A stretch of DNA of 64,000 nt from Caulobacter sp. S45. GTDB taxonomy: Bacteria > Pseudomonadota > Alphaproteobacteria > Caulobacterales > Caulobacteraceae. Below, one piece after another: positions 28,380 through 37,603 of the stretch. Numbering within the stretch: the first letter of the stretch is position 1; each line of letters opens with the position of its first letter. The stretch covers positions 20,561 through 84,560 of the forward strand of contig NZ_LMUL01000005.1 in assembly GCF_009765965.1 (NCBI RefSeq), in the 5' to 3' direction. The position numbers and the translations under genes were made by a program. Under the pieces are notes generated by a model that searched no databases, was not told the origin of the DNA, and saw only the letters and a list, made by a program, of their open reading frames with translations.

Positions 28380-30377
28380 ATGGCTTGCGCTACCTGCTCC
28401 AACGGCTCTGCGGACGCCTGCGCGACCCATATGCTGGACGTGGCCGAAGCCGACCACATCGAGACGGCCTTCAGCCGTTACGCCAAGCAGCAGCCCCAAT
28501 GCGGCTTCGGCACCGCCGGCCTGTGTTGCCGCATCTGCCTGCAGGGACCCTGTCGGATCGACCCGTTTGGAAACGGCCCGCAATACGGGGTCTGTGGCGC
28601 GGACCGCGACACCATCGTCGCCCGCCACCTGGTGCGCATGATGGCGGCGGGGACCGCGGCCCACTCCGAGCATGGACGTCACATCGCCCTGGCGCTGCTG
28701 CATGTCGGCGACCACAAGCTGGTCGACTACGATGTGCATGACGACGAAAAGCTCCATGTCGTGGCGACGCGTATGGGCGTCGAGACCGAAGGGCGCGAGC
28801 AGTCGGCCATCGTCCATGACCTCGCTGAGCTTACGTTGGACGATTATCAGAACCAGGACTACGACAAGCCCTGCCACTGGCTGAGTGCGTCCCTGCCCCC
28901 CCCACGGCTAAAGAAGCTCAACGACCTGGGCCTGCTTCCGCACAATATCGACGCCACCATATCGCAGTCCATGTCGCGCACCCACATGGGCTGCGACGCG
29001 GATCCGGGCAATCTGATCCTGGGCGGCCTGCGTGTGGCCCTGGCGGACCTCAACGGCGAGATGCTCGCCACCGAACTTTCGGATGTGCTGTTCGGCACCC
29101 CCATGCCGGTCGCGAGCACGGCAAACCTCGGCGTTCTCAAGCGCAACGCGGTCAATGTCGCGGTGAACGGCCACAACCCGCTGCTCAGCGAGATCATCTG
29201 CAACGTGGCCGCCGACCTCCACGACGAGGCTGTCGCCGCCGGCGCCCCGGACGGCATCAATATCGTCGGCGTCTGCTGCACCGGCAACGAGTTGATGATG
29301 CGCCACGGCGTGCCGCTGGCGACCAACTACCTGTCCCAGGAGCTGCCGATCCTGACCGGGGCGCTGGAGGCGATGGTGGTGGACGTGCAATGCGTCATGC
29401 CTTCGCTGCCCCGGGTCGCGGCCTGCTTCCACACCAAGATCATCACCACCGACAAGCAGAACAAGATCACCGGCGCGACCCATATCGAGTTCGATGAATA
29501 CCGGGCCAGCGAGATCGCGCACGAAATCTTGCGGGTCGCCATCTCCAACTTCAAGCGGCGCGACCAGAAGCGCATCGACATCCCCAACATCAAGCAGGAA
29601 GCTCTGGTCGGGTTCAGCACCGAGGGCATCATCTCGGCCCTGGCGAAGGTCAACCCGCAGGACCCGCTGCAGGCGCTGGTCGACAACATCGCCAACGGAA
29701 ATATCCAGGGCATCGTCCTGTTCGCCGGCTGCAACAACGCCAAGATCAAGCAGGACGAAAACTATCTGGTCATGGCCAAATCGCTCGCCAAGCGCAACGT
29801 CCTGGTCATCGCCACCGGGTGCGCGTCGGGCGCCTTCGCCAAGGGCGGCATGATGACCAGCGCCGCGACGGCGCAGTATGCAGGCGAGGGCCTGGCCGGG
29901 GTGCTAACCGCCATCGGCGAGGCCGCCGGCCTGGGCGGGGCGCTCCCGCCGGTCCTGCACATGGGCGCCTGTGTCGACAACAGCCGCGGCGTGGCGCTCG
30001 CCACCGCGCTGGCGAACAAGCTGAAGGTCGACATCTCCGATCTTCCCCTCGTCGCCAGCGCGCCCGAAGCGATGTCGGAGAAGGCGATGGCCATCGGCAC
30101 TTGGTCGGTAGCGCTGGGGATCCCGACCCATCTCGGCACCGTTCCGCCGGTGGTCGGCTCCGACACCGTGACCGATCTGATCACCAACGCGGCGAAGGCC
30201 CAGCTCGGCGGCTACTTCATCGTCGACACCGATCCCAAACGCGCCGCCGACAAGCTTTTCGCGGTCATTCAGGAGCGCCGCGCCGGGCTCGGGCTCTCGA
30301 CCGTCGCACTGGCGCCCAAGCCGGCCACCTTCCAGTTGGCCCAACCGCGCACCGCTTCCGCATTGTTGGCGTCATGA
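28380..30377 (+). CDS. cooS: Anaerobic Ni-Fe carbon monoxide dehydrogenase CooS
   Basis: 665 aa. It oxidises CO to CO2 at the C-cluster. The cluster ligands can be counted off. D-cluster: Cys41 and Cys49. B-cluster: Cys50, 53, 58 and 72. C-cluster: His265, Cys300, Cys338, Cys451, Cys481 and Cys531. Lys568 and the histidines around 95-101 (HSEHGRH) provide proton transfer. As I recall, these positions coincide with those of the Rhodospirillum rubrum enzyme. A tail of about 25 residues (from ALAPKPATF) extends past the core. CTGGAG precedes the start, and the stop overlaps cooC. Confidence 0.96.
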   Translation: MACATCSNGSADACATHMLDVAEADHIETAFSRYAKQQPQCGFGTAGLCCRICLQGPCRIDPFGNGPQYGVCGADRDTIVARHLVRMMAAGTAAHSEHGRHIALALLHVGDHKLVDYDVHDDEKLHVVATRMGVETEGREQSAIVHDLAELTLDDYQNQDYDKPCHWLSASLPPPRLKKLNDLGLLPHNIDATISQSMSRTHMGCDADPGNLILGGLRVALADLNGEMLATELSDVLFGTPMPVASTANLGVLKRNAVNVAVNGHNPLLSEIICNVAADLHDEAVAAGAPDGINIVGVCCTGNELMMRHGVPLATNYLSQELPILTGALEAMVVDVQCVMPSLPRVAACFHTKIITTDKQNKITGATHIEFDEYRASEIAHEILRVAISNFKRRDQKRIDIPNIKQEALVGFSTEGIISALAKVNPQDPLQALVDNIANGNIQGIVLFAGCNNAKIKQDENYLVMAKSLAKRNVLVIATGCASGAFAKGGMMTSAATAQYAGEGLAGVLTAIGEAAGLGGALPPVLHMGACVDNSRGVALATALANKLKVDISDLPLVASAPEAMSEKAMAIGTWSVALGIPTHLGTVPPVVGSDTVTDLITNAAKAQLGGYFIVDTDPKRAADKLFAVIQERRAGLGLSTVALAPKPATFQLAQPRTASALLAS

Positions 30378-31150
30378 AGATCGCAGTGACCGGCAAGGGC
30401 GGGGTCGGCAAATCCACCATCGTGGGTATGCTGGCGCGCGCCCTCAGCGAGCAAAGCTGGAAGGTGCTCGCCATCGACGCCGATCCGGACGCCAACCTGG
30501 CCTCGGCGATCGGCGTCCCCCCAGAGTTGCTCGCGGAGTTGCGGCCGATCTCGGCGATGAAGGATCTCGCCTTGGAGCGCACCGGGGCGACCCCGGGCTC
30601 CGGCGCCTTCTTCATCCTGAACCCCAGGGTCGACGACATCCCCGATCGCTTCTCGGTCGAACACGCGGGGGTGAAGCTCCTGGCGATGGGAACGATCGAG
30701 CATGCCGGCGGCGGATGCGTCTGTCCGGAGCACGCGCTCGTGCGGACCCTGCTGCGCCATATCCTGACCCGTCGCGACGAGAGCGTCCTGATCGACATGG
30801 AAGCCGGCATCGAGCATTTCGGGCGGGGGACCATCGAGTCGGTGGATCTGCTGATCATCGTCGTGGAGCCCGGAACCCGGAGCTTCCAGACCGGCCAACA
30901 GATCGAACGGCTCGCGCGCGAACTCGGCATCAAGCAGATCTGCTACGTCGCCAACAAGGTGGCGTCGGCCGAAGATCAAGCCTTCATCCTGGAGCACGCC
31001 GCCGGGCGCGATCTTCTGCTGTCGATGCCGTTCGACCGGGAAGTCCAGATCGCCGATCAGGCAGGCGTATCGTGTTACGACCAGAGCAAAGACTTTCGCG
31101 AGCGGGCCCACGCATTCGCCCAAGAAGTGACCCGCAGGGTCGTACACTAG
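30374..31150 (+). CDS. cooC: CODH nickel-insertion ATPase CooC
   Basis: 258 aa from ATG 30374 inside the cooS stop. It is a MinD-type deviant Walker A ATPase (GKGGVGKST, residues 8-16) with a second Asp motif IDADPDANLA and the metal-binding CVCPEH (Cys115 and Cys117), where dimeric CooC binds Ni2+ or Zn2+. It matures the C-cluster of CooS using ATP. No other candidate for this job is in the window. Confidence 0.94.
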   Translation: MKIAVTGKGGVGKSTIVGMLARALSEQSWKVLAIDADPDANLASAIGVPPELLAELRPISAMKDLALERTGATPGSGAFFILNPRVDDIPDRFSVEHAGVKLLAMGTIEHAGGGCVCPEHALVRTLLRHILTRRDESVLIDMEAGIEHFGRGTIESVDLLIIVVEPGTRSFQTGQQIERLARELGIKQICYVANKVASAEDQAFILEHAAGRDLLLSMPFDREVQIADQAGVSCYDQSKDFRERAHAFAQEVTRRVVH

Positions 31151-31163
31151 AGTGGAGACGACT

Positions 31164-31367
31164 ATGTGCATGGGAAAGGTCATCGTCATGGGATCGGGGA
31201 CCGATCCGCGGGAAATCTCCGACGTCATCGACATCACGACGGATGGATCGACCGTGAAGATACTGACGCTGTTTGGCGAGGAGCACCGATTTTCGGACGT
31301 TGCGATCGACCACGTGGCGATGAACGCTGGCGTAGTCATCTCCCTGATCCCGGCGGCGCCCCAATGA
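31164..31367 (+). CDS. cooT: CooT-like nickel-binding protein
   Basis: 67 aa from ATG 31164, giving MCMGKVIVMG. An ATG 12 bp upstream is in frame, but this start has GTGGAG at a suitable distance and places Cys at position 2, the nickel ligand reported for R. rubrum CooT. The rest is a small beta-barrel-like sequence (ISDVIDITTDGSTVKILTLFGEEHRF). It helps deliver nickel to CooS. It overlaps cooJ by four bases, as expected from the coo gene order. Confidence 0.85.
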   Translation: MCMGKVIVMGSGTDPREISDVIDITTDGSTVKILTLFGEEHRFSDVAIDHVAMNAGVVISLIPAAPQ

Positions 31368-31642
31368 GCCCCGCCGAAACCGACGAACGCGGGCGGCAAA
31401 GGTTCGCCGTGATGCTCGCCCATCTCATCGAGCACACAGAGAGCCATACCGCCGAACTGGCCTATGGGAGCGGCGCGCTGGCCACCGACGCCGTTGCGAC
31501 CCGCCTGCTGGATACCGCCCTTGCCGACCTCGCCGTCGCTCACCAGTCACTCGGGCGCCTGTTGGAGCTGCTCAGCGGGGATCGGGGCGGGGCTGAGCCG
31601 CATATGCACGCGCATACGCACGCCCATTCCCACGCAACCTAG
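31364..31642 (+). CDS. cooJ: CooJ-like histidine-tailed nickel chaperone
   Basis: 92 aa from ATG 31364, inside the cooT stop. A helical body (RQRFAVMLAHLIEHTESHTAELAYG, then LADLAVAHQSLGRLLELL) is followed by a tail with alternating His (HMHAHTHAHSHAT, six His in thirteen residues). The tail is much shorter than the His-rich region I know for R. rubrum CooJ, so storage capacity is probably lower. The position after cooT and the His tail support the name; the body diverges strongly. Confidence 0.78.
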   Translation: MSPAETDERGRQRFAVMLAHLIEHTESHTAELAYGSGALATDAVATRLLDTALADLAVAHQSLGRLLELLSGDRGGAEPHMHAHTHAHSHAT

Positions 31643-31703
31643 AGTTCGACGCACGGCGGGGCCGCGTTTGGCGACCCGCGGTTTGCAAGGTGGATGAACG
31701 ACG

Positions 31704-31940
31704 ATGTGTCTGGCCGTTCCAGCCGAGGTGATCGAACTGCTTGCCGGGGACATGGCGCGGGTCAGCGTCGGCGGCGTCGTCCAGGTCGCGAGCATGATTC
31801 TACTCGAAGATGTGCAGGTCGGCGACTACGTGCTTCTGCATGTCGGCTTCGCGCTGAGCCGTATCGATATCGCGGCGGCGCGGGCCACCATGGGCCTGCT
31901 CAGCGAACTCGGGATGGTGCGCCAAGGCGTGACCCCATGA
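31704..31940 (+). CDS. hypC: Hydrogenase assembly chaperone HypC
   Basis: 78 aa. It starts MCLAVPAEVIEL, with the essential Cys2 that carries the Fe(CN)2CO unit, followed by the HypC beta-barrel (GDMARVSVGGVVQVASMILLEDVQVGDYVLLHVGFALSRID). It works with HypD and then docks on CooH. It overlaps hypD by four bases. Confidence 0.94.
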   Translation: MCLAVPAEVIELLAGDMARVSVGGVVQVASMILLEDVQVGDYVLLHVGFALSRIDIAAARATMGLLSELGMVRQGVTP

Positions 31941-33076
31941 GGTTCATGCACGAGTTTCGCGACGGCGAACTTGGCCGCGGGATCTGCACCACGATCGCCG
32001 AAGCCTGCCGCCCCGGCCGCAACTACGTCTTCATGGAAGTCTGCGGCGGCCACACCCATACCATTGCTCGCTATGGGCTGGAGGCGCTTCTGCCCGCCCA
32101 GGTCCGCCTGGTCCACGGGCCGGGCTGCCCGGTCTGCGTCCTGCCGACCGGGCGGATCGACGGCGCCATCGCGCTCGCCCGCGACCAAGGCGTGATCCTG
32201 TGCACCTACGGCGACATGATGCGGGTGCCCGGCTCCCATCGCACCTCTCTGATCCAGGCCAAGGCTGCTGGCGCCGACGTGCGCATGGTGCTGTCGACGC
32301 TCCGTGCGCTGGAGATCGCCAAGGAAAACCCGGATCGACAGGTGGTCTTCCTGGGCATCGGCTTCGAGACCACCAGCCCCGCCACCGCCATCGCGCTCAA
32401 GATGGCCAGGCGCGAGGCGTTGGCGAATTTCAGCGTCCTGTGCGACCACGTCCTGACCCCTCCGGCGATCCAGGCGGTGCTCGGTGAGGGCGGCGAGGCG
32501 CTGCAGGGGCTGATCGCGCCGGGCCACGTCTCGGCGGTGATCGGGACGCGGCCCTACCAGGCGTTCGCCGACCGCGGCCAGGCGGTCTACGTCGCTGGCT
32601 TCGAGCCGCTCGACATCCTGCAGGCCGTGCTGATGCTGATCCGGCAGGTGAACGAGGGCCGCCCTCGGGTCGAGAACGGCTACGCGCGGGCCTTGACGGA
32701 GGATGGCAACCTGCGGGCGCAAGCCGCCATCGCCGAGACGATGCCCGACCTGCGCTCATTCGAATGGCGCGGTCTGGGCGTGCTCCCGCAAAGCGCGCTG
32801 CAGATCGGCGAGGCGTTCGCCGACTTCGACGCCGAACGTCGCTTCGCTCTGACTTACGCCCCCGCCCCCGACGCCAAATCCTGCGCCTGCGCCGATGTGA
32901 TCCGAGGCCGTCGGCGACCCGAAGAGTGCAAACTGTTCGGTAGCGTCTGCACGCCGGACGACCCGATCGGCTCCTGCATGGTGTCCAACGAGGGCGCATG
33001 CGCCGCGCACTGGCGCTATGGCCGCCATCGTCCGCAGCGTGGCGGCGAAGCTAGCGCCGCCCCCGCAGCGGCTTAG
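31937..33076 (+). CDS. hypD: Hydrogenase maturation protein HypD
   Basis: 379 aa from ATG 31937. The diagnostic motifs are MEVCGGHTHTIARYG, VHGPGCPVCVLP, GFETTSPATA and the C-terminal [4Fe-4S] cysteines (CACADVIRG, then EECKLFGSVCTP and GACAAHW). HypD is the scaffold on which the Fe(CN)2CO group is built, with HypC and HypE. The tail is Ala-rich. An FNR promoter begins 33 bp after its stop. Confidence 0.95.
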   Translation: MRFMHEFRDGELGRGICTTIAEACRPGRNYVFMEVCGGHTHTIARYGLEALLPAQVRLVHGPGCPVCVLPTGRIDGAIALARDQGVILCTYGDMMRVPGSHRTSLIQAKAAGADVRMVLSTLRALEIAKENPDRQVVFLGIGFETTSPATAIALKMARREALANFSVLCDHVLTPPAIQAVLGEGGEALQGLIAPGHVSAVIGTRPYQAFADRGQAVYVAGFEPLDILQAVLMLIRQVNEGRPRVENGYARALTEDGNLRAQAAIAETMPDLRSFEWRGLGVLPQSALQIGEAFADFDAERRFALTYAPAPDAKSCACADVIRGRRRPEECKLFGSVCTPDDPIGSCMVSNEGACAAHWRYGRHRPQRGGEASAAPAAA

Positions 33077-33109
33077 GCTTGGTCCCTTCTCCTGCGCTGA
33101 GCCTCGCGA

Positions 33110-33151
33110 TTGATCTGGGTCAAGTCGGCTGATCGCGTTCGCGCCTACCCT
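33110..33151 (+). promoter_or_regulatory. FNR-type class II promoter of hypBFE
   Basis: TTGATCTGGGTCAA (33110-33123) fits the FNR/FixK consensus, and TACCCT lies at 33146-33151 after 22 bp. It would start a transcript about 65 bp before hypB, making a third oxygen-controlled entry point into the cluster. Confidence 0.7.
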
Positions 33152-33220
33152 GGCGCGGCTTCACCCTTGCGGCGTGTGGCTTTCCGACAGACGCCGCCCG
33201 ATGAAGTTGGAGGACGGCGG

Positions 33221-34054
33221 ATGTGCACGGTCTGTGGATGCGACGGGGCGACGATCGAGGTGGCGATCGCGGGACGCGCTCACGCCCATCCAACCCACGA
33301 CGCCCCTCCTCACCACCATGACGCCGAGACCGGCGACATCGATTTCGGCGCGGGCGTCGCGGGCGTCCAAGTGCCCGGCATGAGCCAGGACCGGATCATC
33401 CGGCTCGAACGCGACCTTCTCTCCAGCAACAACACCTATGCCGCGATCAACCGGATGCGGCTGCACGCGGCGGGTGTCTTCGCGCTCAACCTCGTCGCCA
33501 GTCCGGGTTCGGGCAAGACCACCCTGCTGGTGCGCGCCATCGCCGACCTCAGGTCTCGGTTTCGAATCTCGGTGATCGAAGGCGACCAGCAGACCTCCAA
33601 TGACGCCGACCGCATCCGCGCCACCGGCGCCCCCGCCATTCAGATCAATACCGGCAAGGGATGTCATCTGGACGCGCACATGGTCGGCCATGCGCTAGAT
33701 AAGCTTTCGCTACCGACCGGCGCCCTGCTCTTCATCGAGAACGTCGGCAATCTTGTCTGTCCCGCCGCCTTCGATCTGGGCGAGGCGCACAAGGTCGTGG
33801 TGCTTTCGGTGACCGAGGGCGAGGACAAGCCGATCAAATATCCCGACATGTTCGCCAACGCCGACGTCATGCTGCTCAACAAGGCCGATCTACTGCCGTA
33901 TCTGGATTTCGACGTCACCGCTTGCCTGAAATTCGCCCGGCGTGTGAACCCAAGGATCGAGATCTTCGTGGTCTCTGCGCGCACGGGAGAGGGCTTGGCT
34001 CCCTTCTACGACTGGATCGAAACCCACGCCCGGCCCCGAGCGGCGGCGGAATAG
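33221..34054 (+). CDS. hypB: Nickel-handling GTPase HypB
   Basis: 277 aa from ATG 33221, preceded by TTGGAGGACG. It starts MCTVCGCDG, the CxxCxC high-affinity nickel site, followed by a short His-rich stretch ([14 protein letters not shown]). The GTPase domain shows [10 protein letters not shown] (P-loop), [13 protein letters not shown], the Cys/His metal site in TGKGCHLD, and NKADLLPY for guanine. HypB gives nickel to HypA for CooH; the modest His stretch adds some storage. Confidence 0.95.
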   Translation: MCTVCGCDGATIEVAIAGRAHAHPTHDAPPHHHDAETGDIDFGAGVAGVQVPGMSQDRIIRLERDLLSSNNTYAAINRMRLHAAGVFALNLVASPGSGKTTLLVRAIADLRSRFRISVIEGDQQTSNDADRIRATGAPAIQINTGKGCHLDAHMVGHALDKLSLPTGALLFIENVGNLVCPAAFDLGEAHKVVVLSVTEGEDKPIKYPDMFANADVMLLNKADLLPYLDFDVTACLKFARRVNPRIEIFVVSARTGEGLAPFYDWIETHARPRAAAE

Positions 34055-34060
34055 ACCGCC

Positions 34061-36343
34061 GTGGCCGCCGCTCTCTCCATCGCCGCCGAGGCGCTCAGCG
34101 AGCGGCGCCGCCTGCGTGTGCGAGGCGCCGTCCAGGGCGTAGGCTTTCGTCCGTTCGTTCACCGACTGGCCTTGCGCTATGAACTCTCGGGGTTCGTATT
34201 GAACGACAGCGACGGCGTGTTGATCGAGGTCGAAGGCGTGCGGCTCGACGCCTTTATCGGCGCGCTCGAGCAGGAGCCCCCGCCCCTCGCCCGCATCGAC
34301 AGCCTGGAGATCGCCACCGTCCCGTCCACGTGGCGCGGCGGTTTCGAGATCCGCGAGAGCATCGGTGGCCGCACACAGACACGGATTGTCCCGGACGCCG
34401 GCGTCTGCTCGGTCTGCCTGGAGGATCTGTTCGATCCTAGCAGCCGCTTTCATCTCTATCCCTTAGTCACCTGCACCGATTGCGGCCCGCGCTTCACCAT
34501 CGTCCGCGCGCTTCCCTATGATCGGGCGCGAACCGCCATGGCGACCTTCCCGCCCTGCGAAGCGTGCGCCTGCGACTACGCCGATACGACCGGGCGGCGC
34601 TTCCATGCCGAGACCATCGCCTGCCCGGCCTGCGGGCCGAGCCTCAGCCACCCGATCGAAACGATCGCCGAAGCTTTGGCCAAGGGCCGCATCGTGGCGC
34701 TGAAGGGAATCGGGGGATTCCACCTGATGTGCGATGCGCGCAACGAGACCGCCGTGGCGGAGCTGCGACGGCGCAAGCGGCGCGACGCCAAGCCGTTTGC
34801 GGTCATGGTCGCCAACCCAGCCTCAGTCGACCAGATCGCCGTCCCCAGCGCCGCCGAGCACGCGCTCATGGCGCTCAGCGCAAGGCCCGTCGTGCTGCTG
34901 CGCCGCCGGGAGGGTCTCGCGCCCTCTGTCGCTCCCCGGCTGGACCGGCTCGGCGTAATGCTTCCCTACGCGCCCGTGCACCATCTGGTCTTCCACGCGA
35001 TGGCGCGAGGCAGCGTCGAGCCGCTCTCGCATTCGGCGGCGCAGCCGACCGTCCTGGTCGCCACCAGCGCCAATCTCGGCGGCGAGCCCCTGATCATCGA
35101 CGACGAGGACGCCAGGCGACAGCTTGCCGGCGTCGCCGATCTGACCGTCACCCATGACCGCCAGATCGTGGTCCGGACCGACGACTCCGTCATGGCGGTG
35201 ATCGCCGGCGCGCCGGCCTACCTGCGGCGCGCCAGGGGCTTCGTCCCCGAACCCATCGAGCTGAAGGGGGACGGACCGCCCGCCCTCGGCGCCGGCGGAT
35301 TGCTCAAGGCGACGGTCACGGTCGTGCGTGGCCGCGAGGCCTTTGTCTCCCAGCACATCGGCGATCTCCGAAACGCCGCAACGATCAGTTTTTACGAGGA
35401 GACCGCGCGACGCCTGCTCGAAACCCTCGACGTCCGGCCCGAAGCGATCGGCTGCGACCTGCATCCGGACTTCCCATCCACCCGCTTCGCCGCGCGACTG
35501 GCGCAAGGCCATGGCGCTCGGCTGGTCCAGGTTCAGCACCACGTCGCCCATATAGCCGCCGTGGCCGCCGAGCACCGGCTGACCGGCCCGGTCCTGGGCG
35601 TCGCGCTCGACGGTCATGGCCTGGGGGCGGATGGCGGCGCGTGGGGCGGCGAGCTCGTGCAGCTCGACGGCGCGGATTGGGTCCGGCTCGGCCATCTGGC
35701 GCCGCTCCCGCTGCCCGGCGGCGACCGCGCCGCGCGGGAGCCTTGGCGCATGGGTGTCGCGGCCCTGACCGCGCTCGGCCGAGCGGACGAGGCGGCGCGT
35801 TGGTTCGCCGACATCCCTCTAGCGGTGGATGTCGCGCACCTGTGTTTGACGCCCGCAGGCGTGTCGACAACCACCAGCATGGGCCGCCTGTTCGACGCTG
35901 CCGCAGCCCTGCTGGGCGTTTGCCCCTATCAGAGTTATGAGGCCCAGGCGGCGATGGAGCTCCAGGCCTTGGTGCGCACGCCGCGCGTCCTGCCGGACGG
36001 CTATCGGCTCGCGGCGGGCGTCTTGGATTTCCGGCCCTTGCTAGCGACCCTCCCGGAGCTTCGCAGCGACCCGGTTCTCGGCGCCGAACTGTTTCACGGC
36101 GTCGTGGTCCAAGGCCTCACCGCATGGATCGCCGAGGCCGCTTCACGCCGACATCTAAAGCAAGTAGCGCTGGGAGGCGGCTGTCTAATGAACGCGGTAT
36201 TGGCCGAAGGGCTTTCGGCGGCGCTGCGTGACCGGGGTCTCGAGCCCTGGCTGCCGCGGGCGGCGCCGGCGAACGACGGAGGCCTCTCGCTCGGTCAAGC
36301 GGCGCTAGCCCGCATCCACGCCGGCCATGCCGTCGCCTCATGA
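34061..36343 (+). CDS. hypF: Carbamoyltransferase HypF
   Basis: 760 aa from GTG 34061. Domains in order: acylphosphatase (RGAVQGVGFRPFVHRLA, residues about 20-100); two zinc fingers (CSVCLEDLF, CTDCGPRFT, CEACACDY, CPACGPS); a YrdC-like domain that makes carbamoyl-adenylate (about 205-390); and a Kae1-like domain (HHVAHIAAVAAEHRL, ALDGHGLGADG, GGCLMNAVL). It moves the carbamoyl group onto the last Cys of HypE for cyanide synthesis. The hypE start lies within its stop. Confidence 0.95.
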   Translation: MAAALSIAAEALSERRRLRVRGAVQGVGFRPFVHRLALRYELSGFVLNDSDGVLIEVEGVRLDAFIGALEQEPPPLARIDSLEIATVPSTWRGGFEIRESIGGRTQTRIVPDAGVCSVCLEDLFDPSSRFHLYPLVTCTDCGPRFTIVRALPYDRARTAMATFPPCEACACDYADTTGRRFHAETIACPACGPSLSHPIETIAEALAKGRIVALKGIGGFHLMCDARNETAVAELRRRKRRDAKPFAVMVANPASVDQIAVPSAAEHALMALSARPVVLLRRREGLAPSVAPRLDRLGVMLPYAPVHHLVFHAMARGSVEPLSHSAAQPTVLVATSANLGGEPLIIDDEDARRQLAGVADLTVTHDRQIVVRTDDSVMAVIAGAPAYLRRARGFVPEPIELKGDGPPALGAGGLLKATVTVVRGREAFVSQHIGDLRNAATISFYEETARRLLETLDVRPEAIGCDLHPDFPSTRFAARLAQGHGARLVQVQHHVAHIAAVAAEHRLTGPVLGVALDGHGLGADGGAWGGELVQLDGADWVRLGHLAPLPLPGGDRAAREPWRMGVAALTALGRADEAARWFADIPLAVDVAHLCLTPAGVSTTTSMGRLFDAAAALLGVCPYQSYEAQAAMELQALVRTPRVLPDGYRLAAGVLDFRPLLATLPELRSDPVLGAELFHGVVVQGLTAWIAEAASRRHLKQVALGGGCLMNAVLAEGLSAALRDRGLEPWLPRAAPANDGGLSLGQAALARIHAGHAVAS

Positions 36344-37386
36344 ACCGGGCGGGCTATGCACGCCGGTTGGACCTTCAGCATGGGCGGGTGGACATGTCGC
36401 ACGGCTCGGGCGGACGGGCCATGGCGCAGCTAATTTCGGAAGTCTTCCACCCGGCCTTCGCCAATGAATGGCTGAGCCGGGGAAACGACCAGGCGGCCTT
36501 CGACGCCCCCGTGGGGCGAATGGTGATGTCGACCGACGCCTATGTCGTCTCGCCCCTGTTCTTTCCAGGCGGTGATATCGGCTCCCTCGCTGTCCACGGC
36601 ACCATCAACGACGTGTCCATGGCCGGCGCGCGGCCACTCTATCTGTCGGCGAGCTTTATCCTCGAAGAAGGGTTTGCGCTGGCCGATCTCAAGCGCATCG
36701 CCGACAGCATGGGCGCCGCAGCCCGCGACGCTGGCGTACCGATCATCACCGGCGACACCAAGGTGGTGGAGCGGGGCAAGGCCGATGGCGTCTTCATCTC
36801 CACCACGGGGGTGGGCGTCGTGCAGGGAGGCCTGGACCTCTCGGCGGACAAGGCCCGGCCGGACGACCAGGTGCTCGTATCGGGTTTTATCGGCGACCAT
36901 GGGGTCGCGATCATGTCCAAGCGCCAGAACACCGCCTTCGACACTGATCTGGTCTCCGACTCCGCCGCCCTGCATGGCCTGGTCGCCGACATGGTAGCGG
37001 CGGCAGGCCTGGGGCTTCGCGTGATGCGCGATCCCACCCGCGGCGGCGTCGCCGCGGTCTTAAACGAACTGGCCCAGCAGTCAGGCGTGGGCTTCCTCAT
37101 CGAGGAGTCGGCCCTGCCAATACGACCACAGGTCGTCGCCGCCTGCGAGCTTCTCGGGCTCGATCCCCTCTGCGTCGCCAACGAGGGCAAGCTGATCGCC
37201 GTCGTCGCCCCGGAGTTCGCCCAATCGTTGATCGAGGCCATGCACGCCCATCCACTGGGCCGGGACGCGACGATCATCGGCAAGGTCGTGGAGGACGACC
37301 ATCACTTCGTGCAGATGACCACCAGCTTCGGCGGGGACCGGATCATCGATTGGCTATCGGGCGAACAACTACCCCGCATCTGCTGA
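36340..37386 (+). CDS. hypE: Carbamoyl dehydratase HypE
   Basis: 348 aa. A PurM-like ATP-binding protein (MSHGSGGRAMAQLI, STDAYVVSPLFFPGGDIGSLAVHGTINDVSMAGA, then DPTRGGVAAVLNELA). It ends in PRIC with the terminal Cys that carries thiocarboxamide and is dehydrated to thiocyanate. With HypF it makes the CN ligands of CooH. It is the last gene of the coo-hyp run. The following 217 bp to the convergent ackA hold no gene I can support. Confidence 0.95.
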   Translation: MNRAGYARRLDLQHGRVDMSHGSGGRAMAQLISEVFHPAFANEWLSRGNDQAAFDAPVGRMVMSTDAYVVSPLFFPGGDIGSLAVHGTINDVSMAGARPLYLSASFILEEGFALADLKRIADSMGAAARDAGVPIITGDTKVVERGKADGVFISTTGVGVVQGGLDLSADKARPDDQVLVSGFIGDHGVAIMSKRQNTAFDTDLVSDSAALHGLVADMVAAAGLGLRVMRDPTRGGVAAVLNELAQQSGVGFLIEESALPIRPQVVAACELLGLDPLCVANEGKLIAVVAPEFAQSLIEAMHAHPLGRDATIIGKVVEDDHHFVQMTTSFGGDRIIDWLSGEQLPRIC

Positions 37387-37603
37387 GAGACGGCGACCGC
37401 GCAACTCCATCGATGCGGGATTGGTCACGAGGCCGGAGGATGATGTTGTGCGCCTTTTCAGCCAACGGCGACCTCGTCGCCCCGCTGGAGGAGACCGATC
37501 CGGAGAAGCGCGCTGCTCCGAAAGCGGGTCTGTGAATAAGCGCACCGATGTATGCTTTCGAAATTTCGACGAACGCCGCCCTGTAAACCACCACGAAAAG
37601 CGC

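Noticed and set aside
37440-37535. Possible 31 aa ORF (MMLCAFSANGD...) after hypE with GGAGG next to its start
   Set aside because: The ribosome site touches the ATG, leaving no spacer, and no similar protein is known to me. It is probably chance, though it is the best small ORF in that gap.
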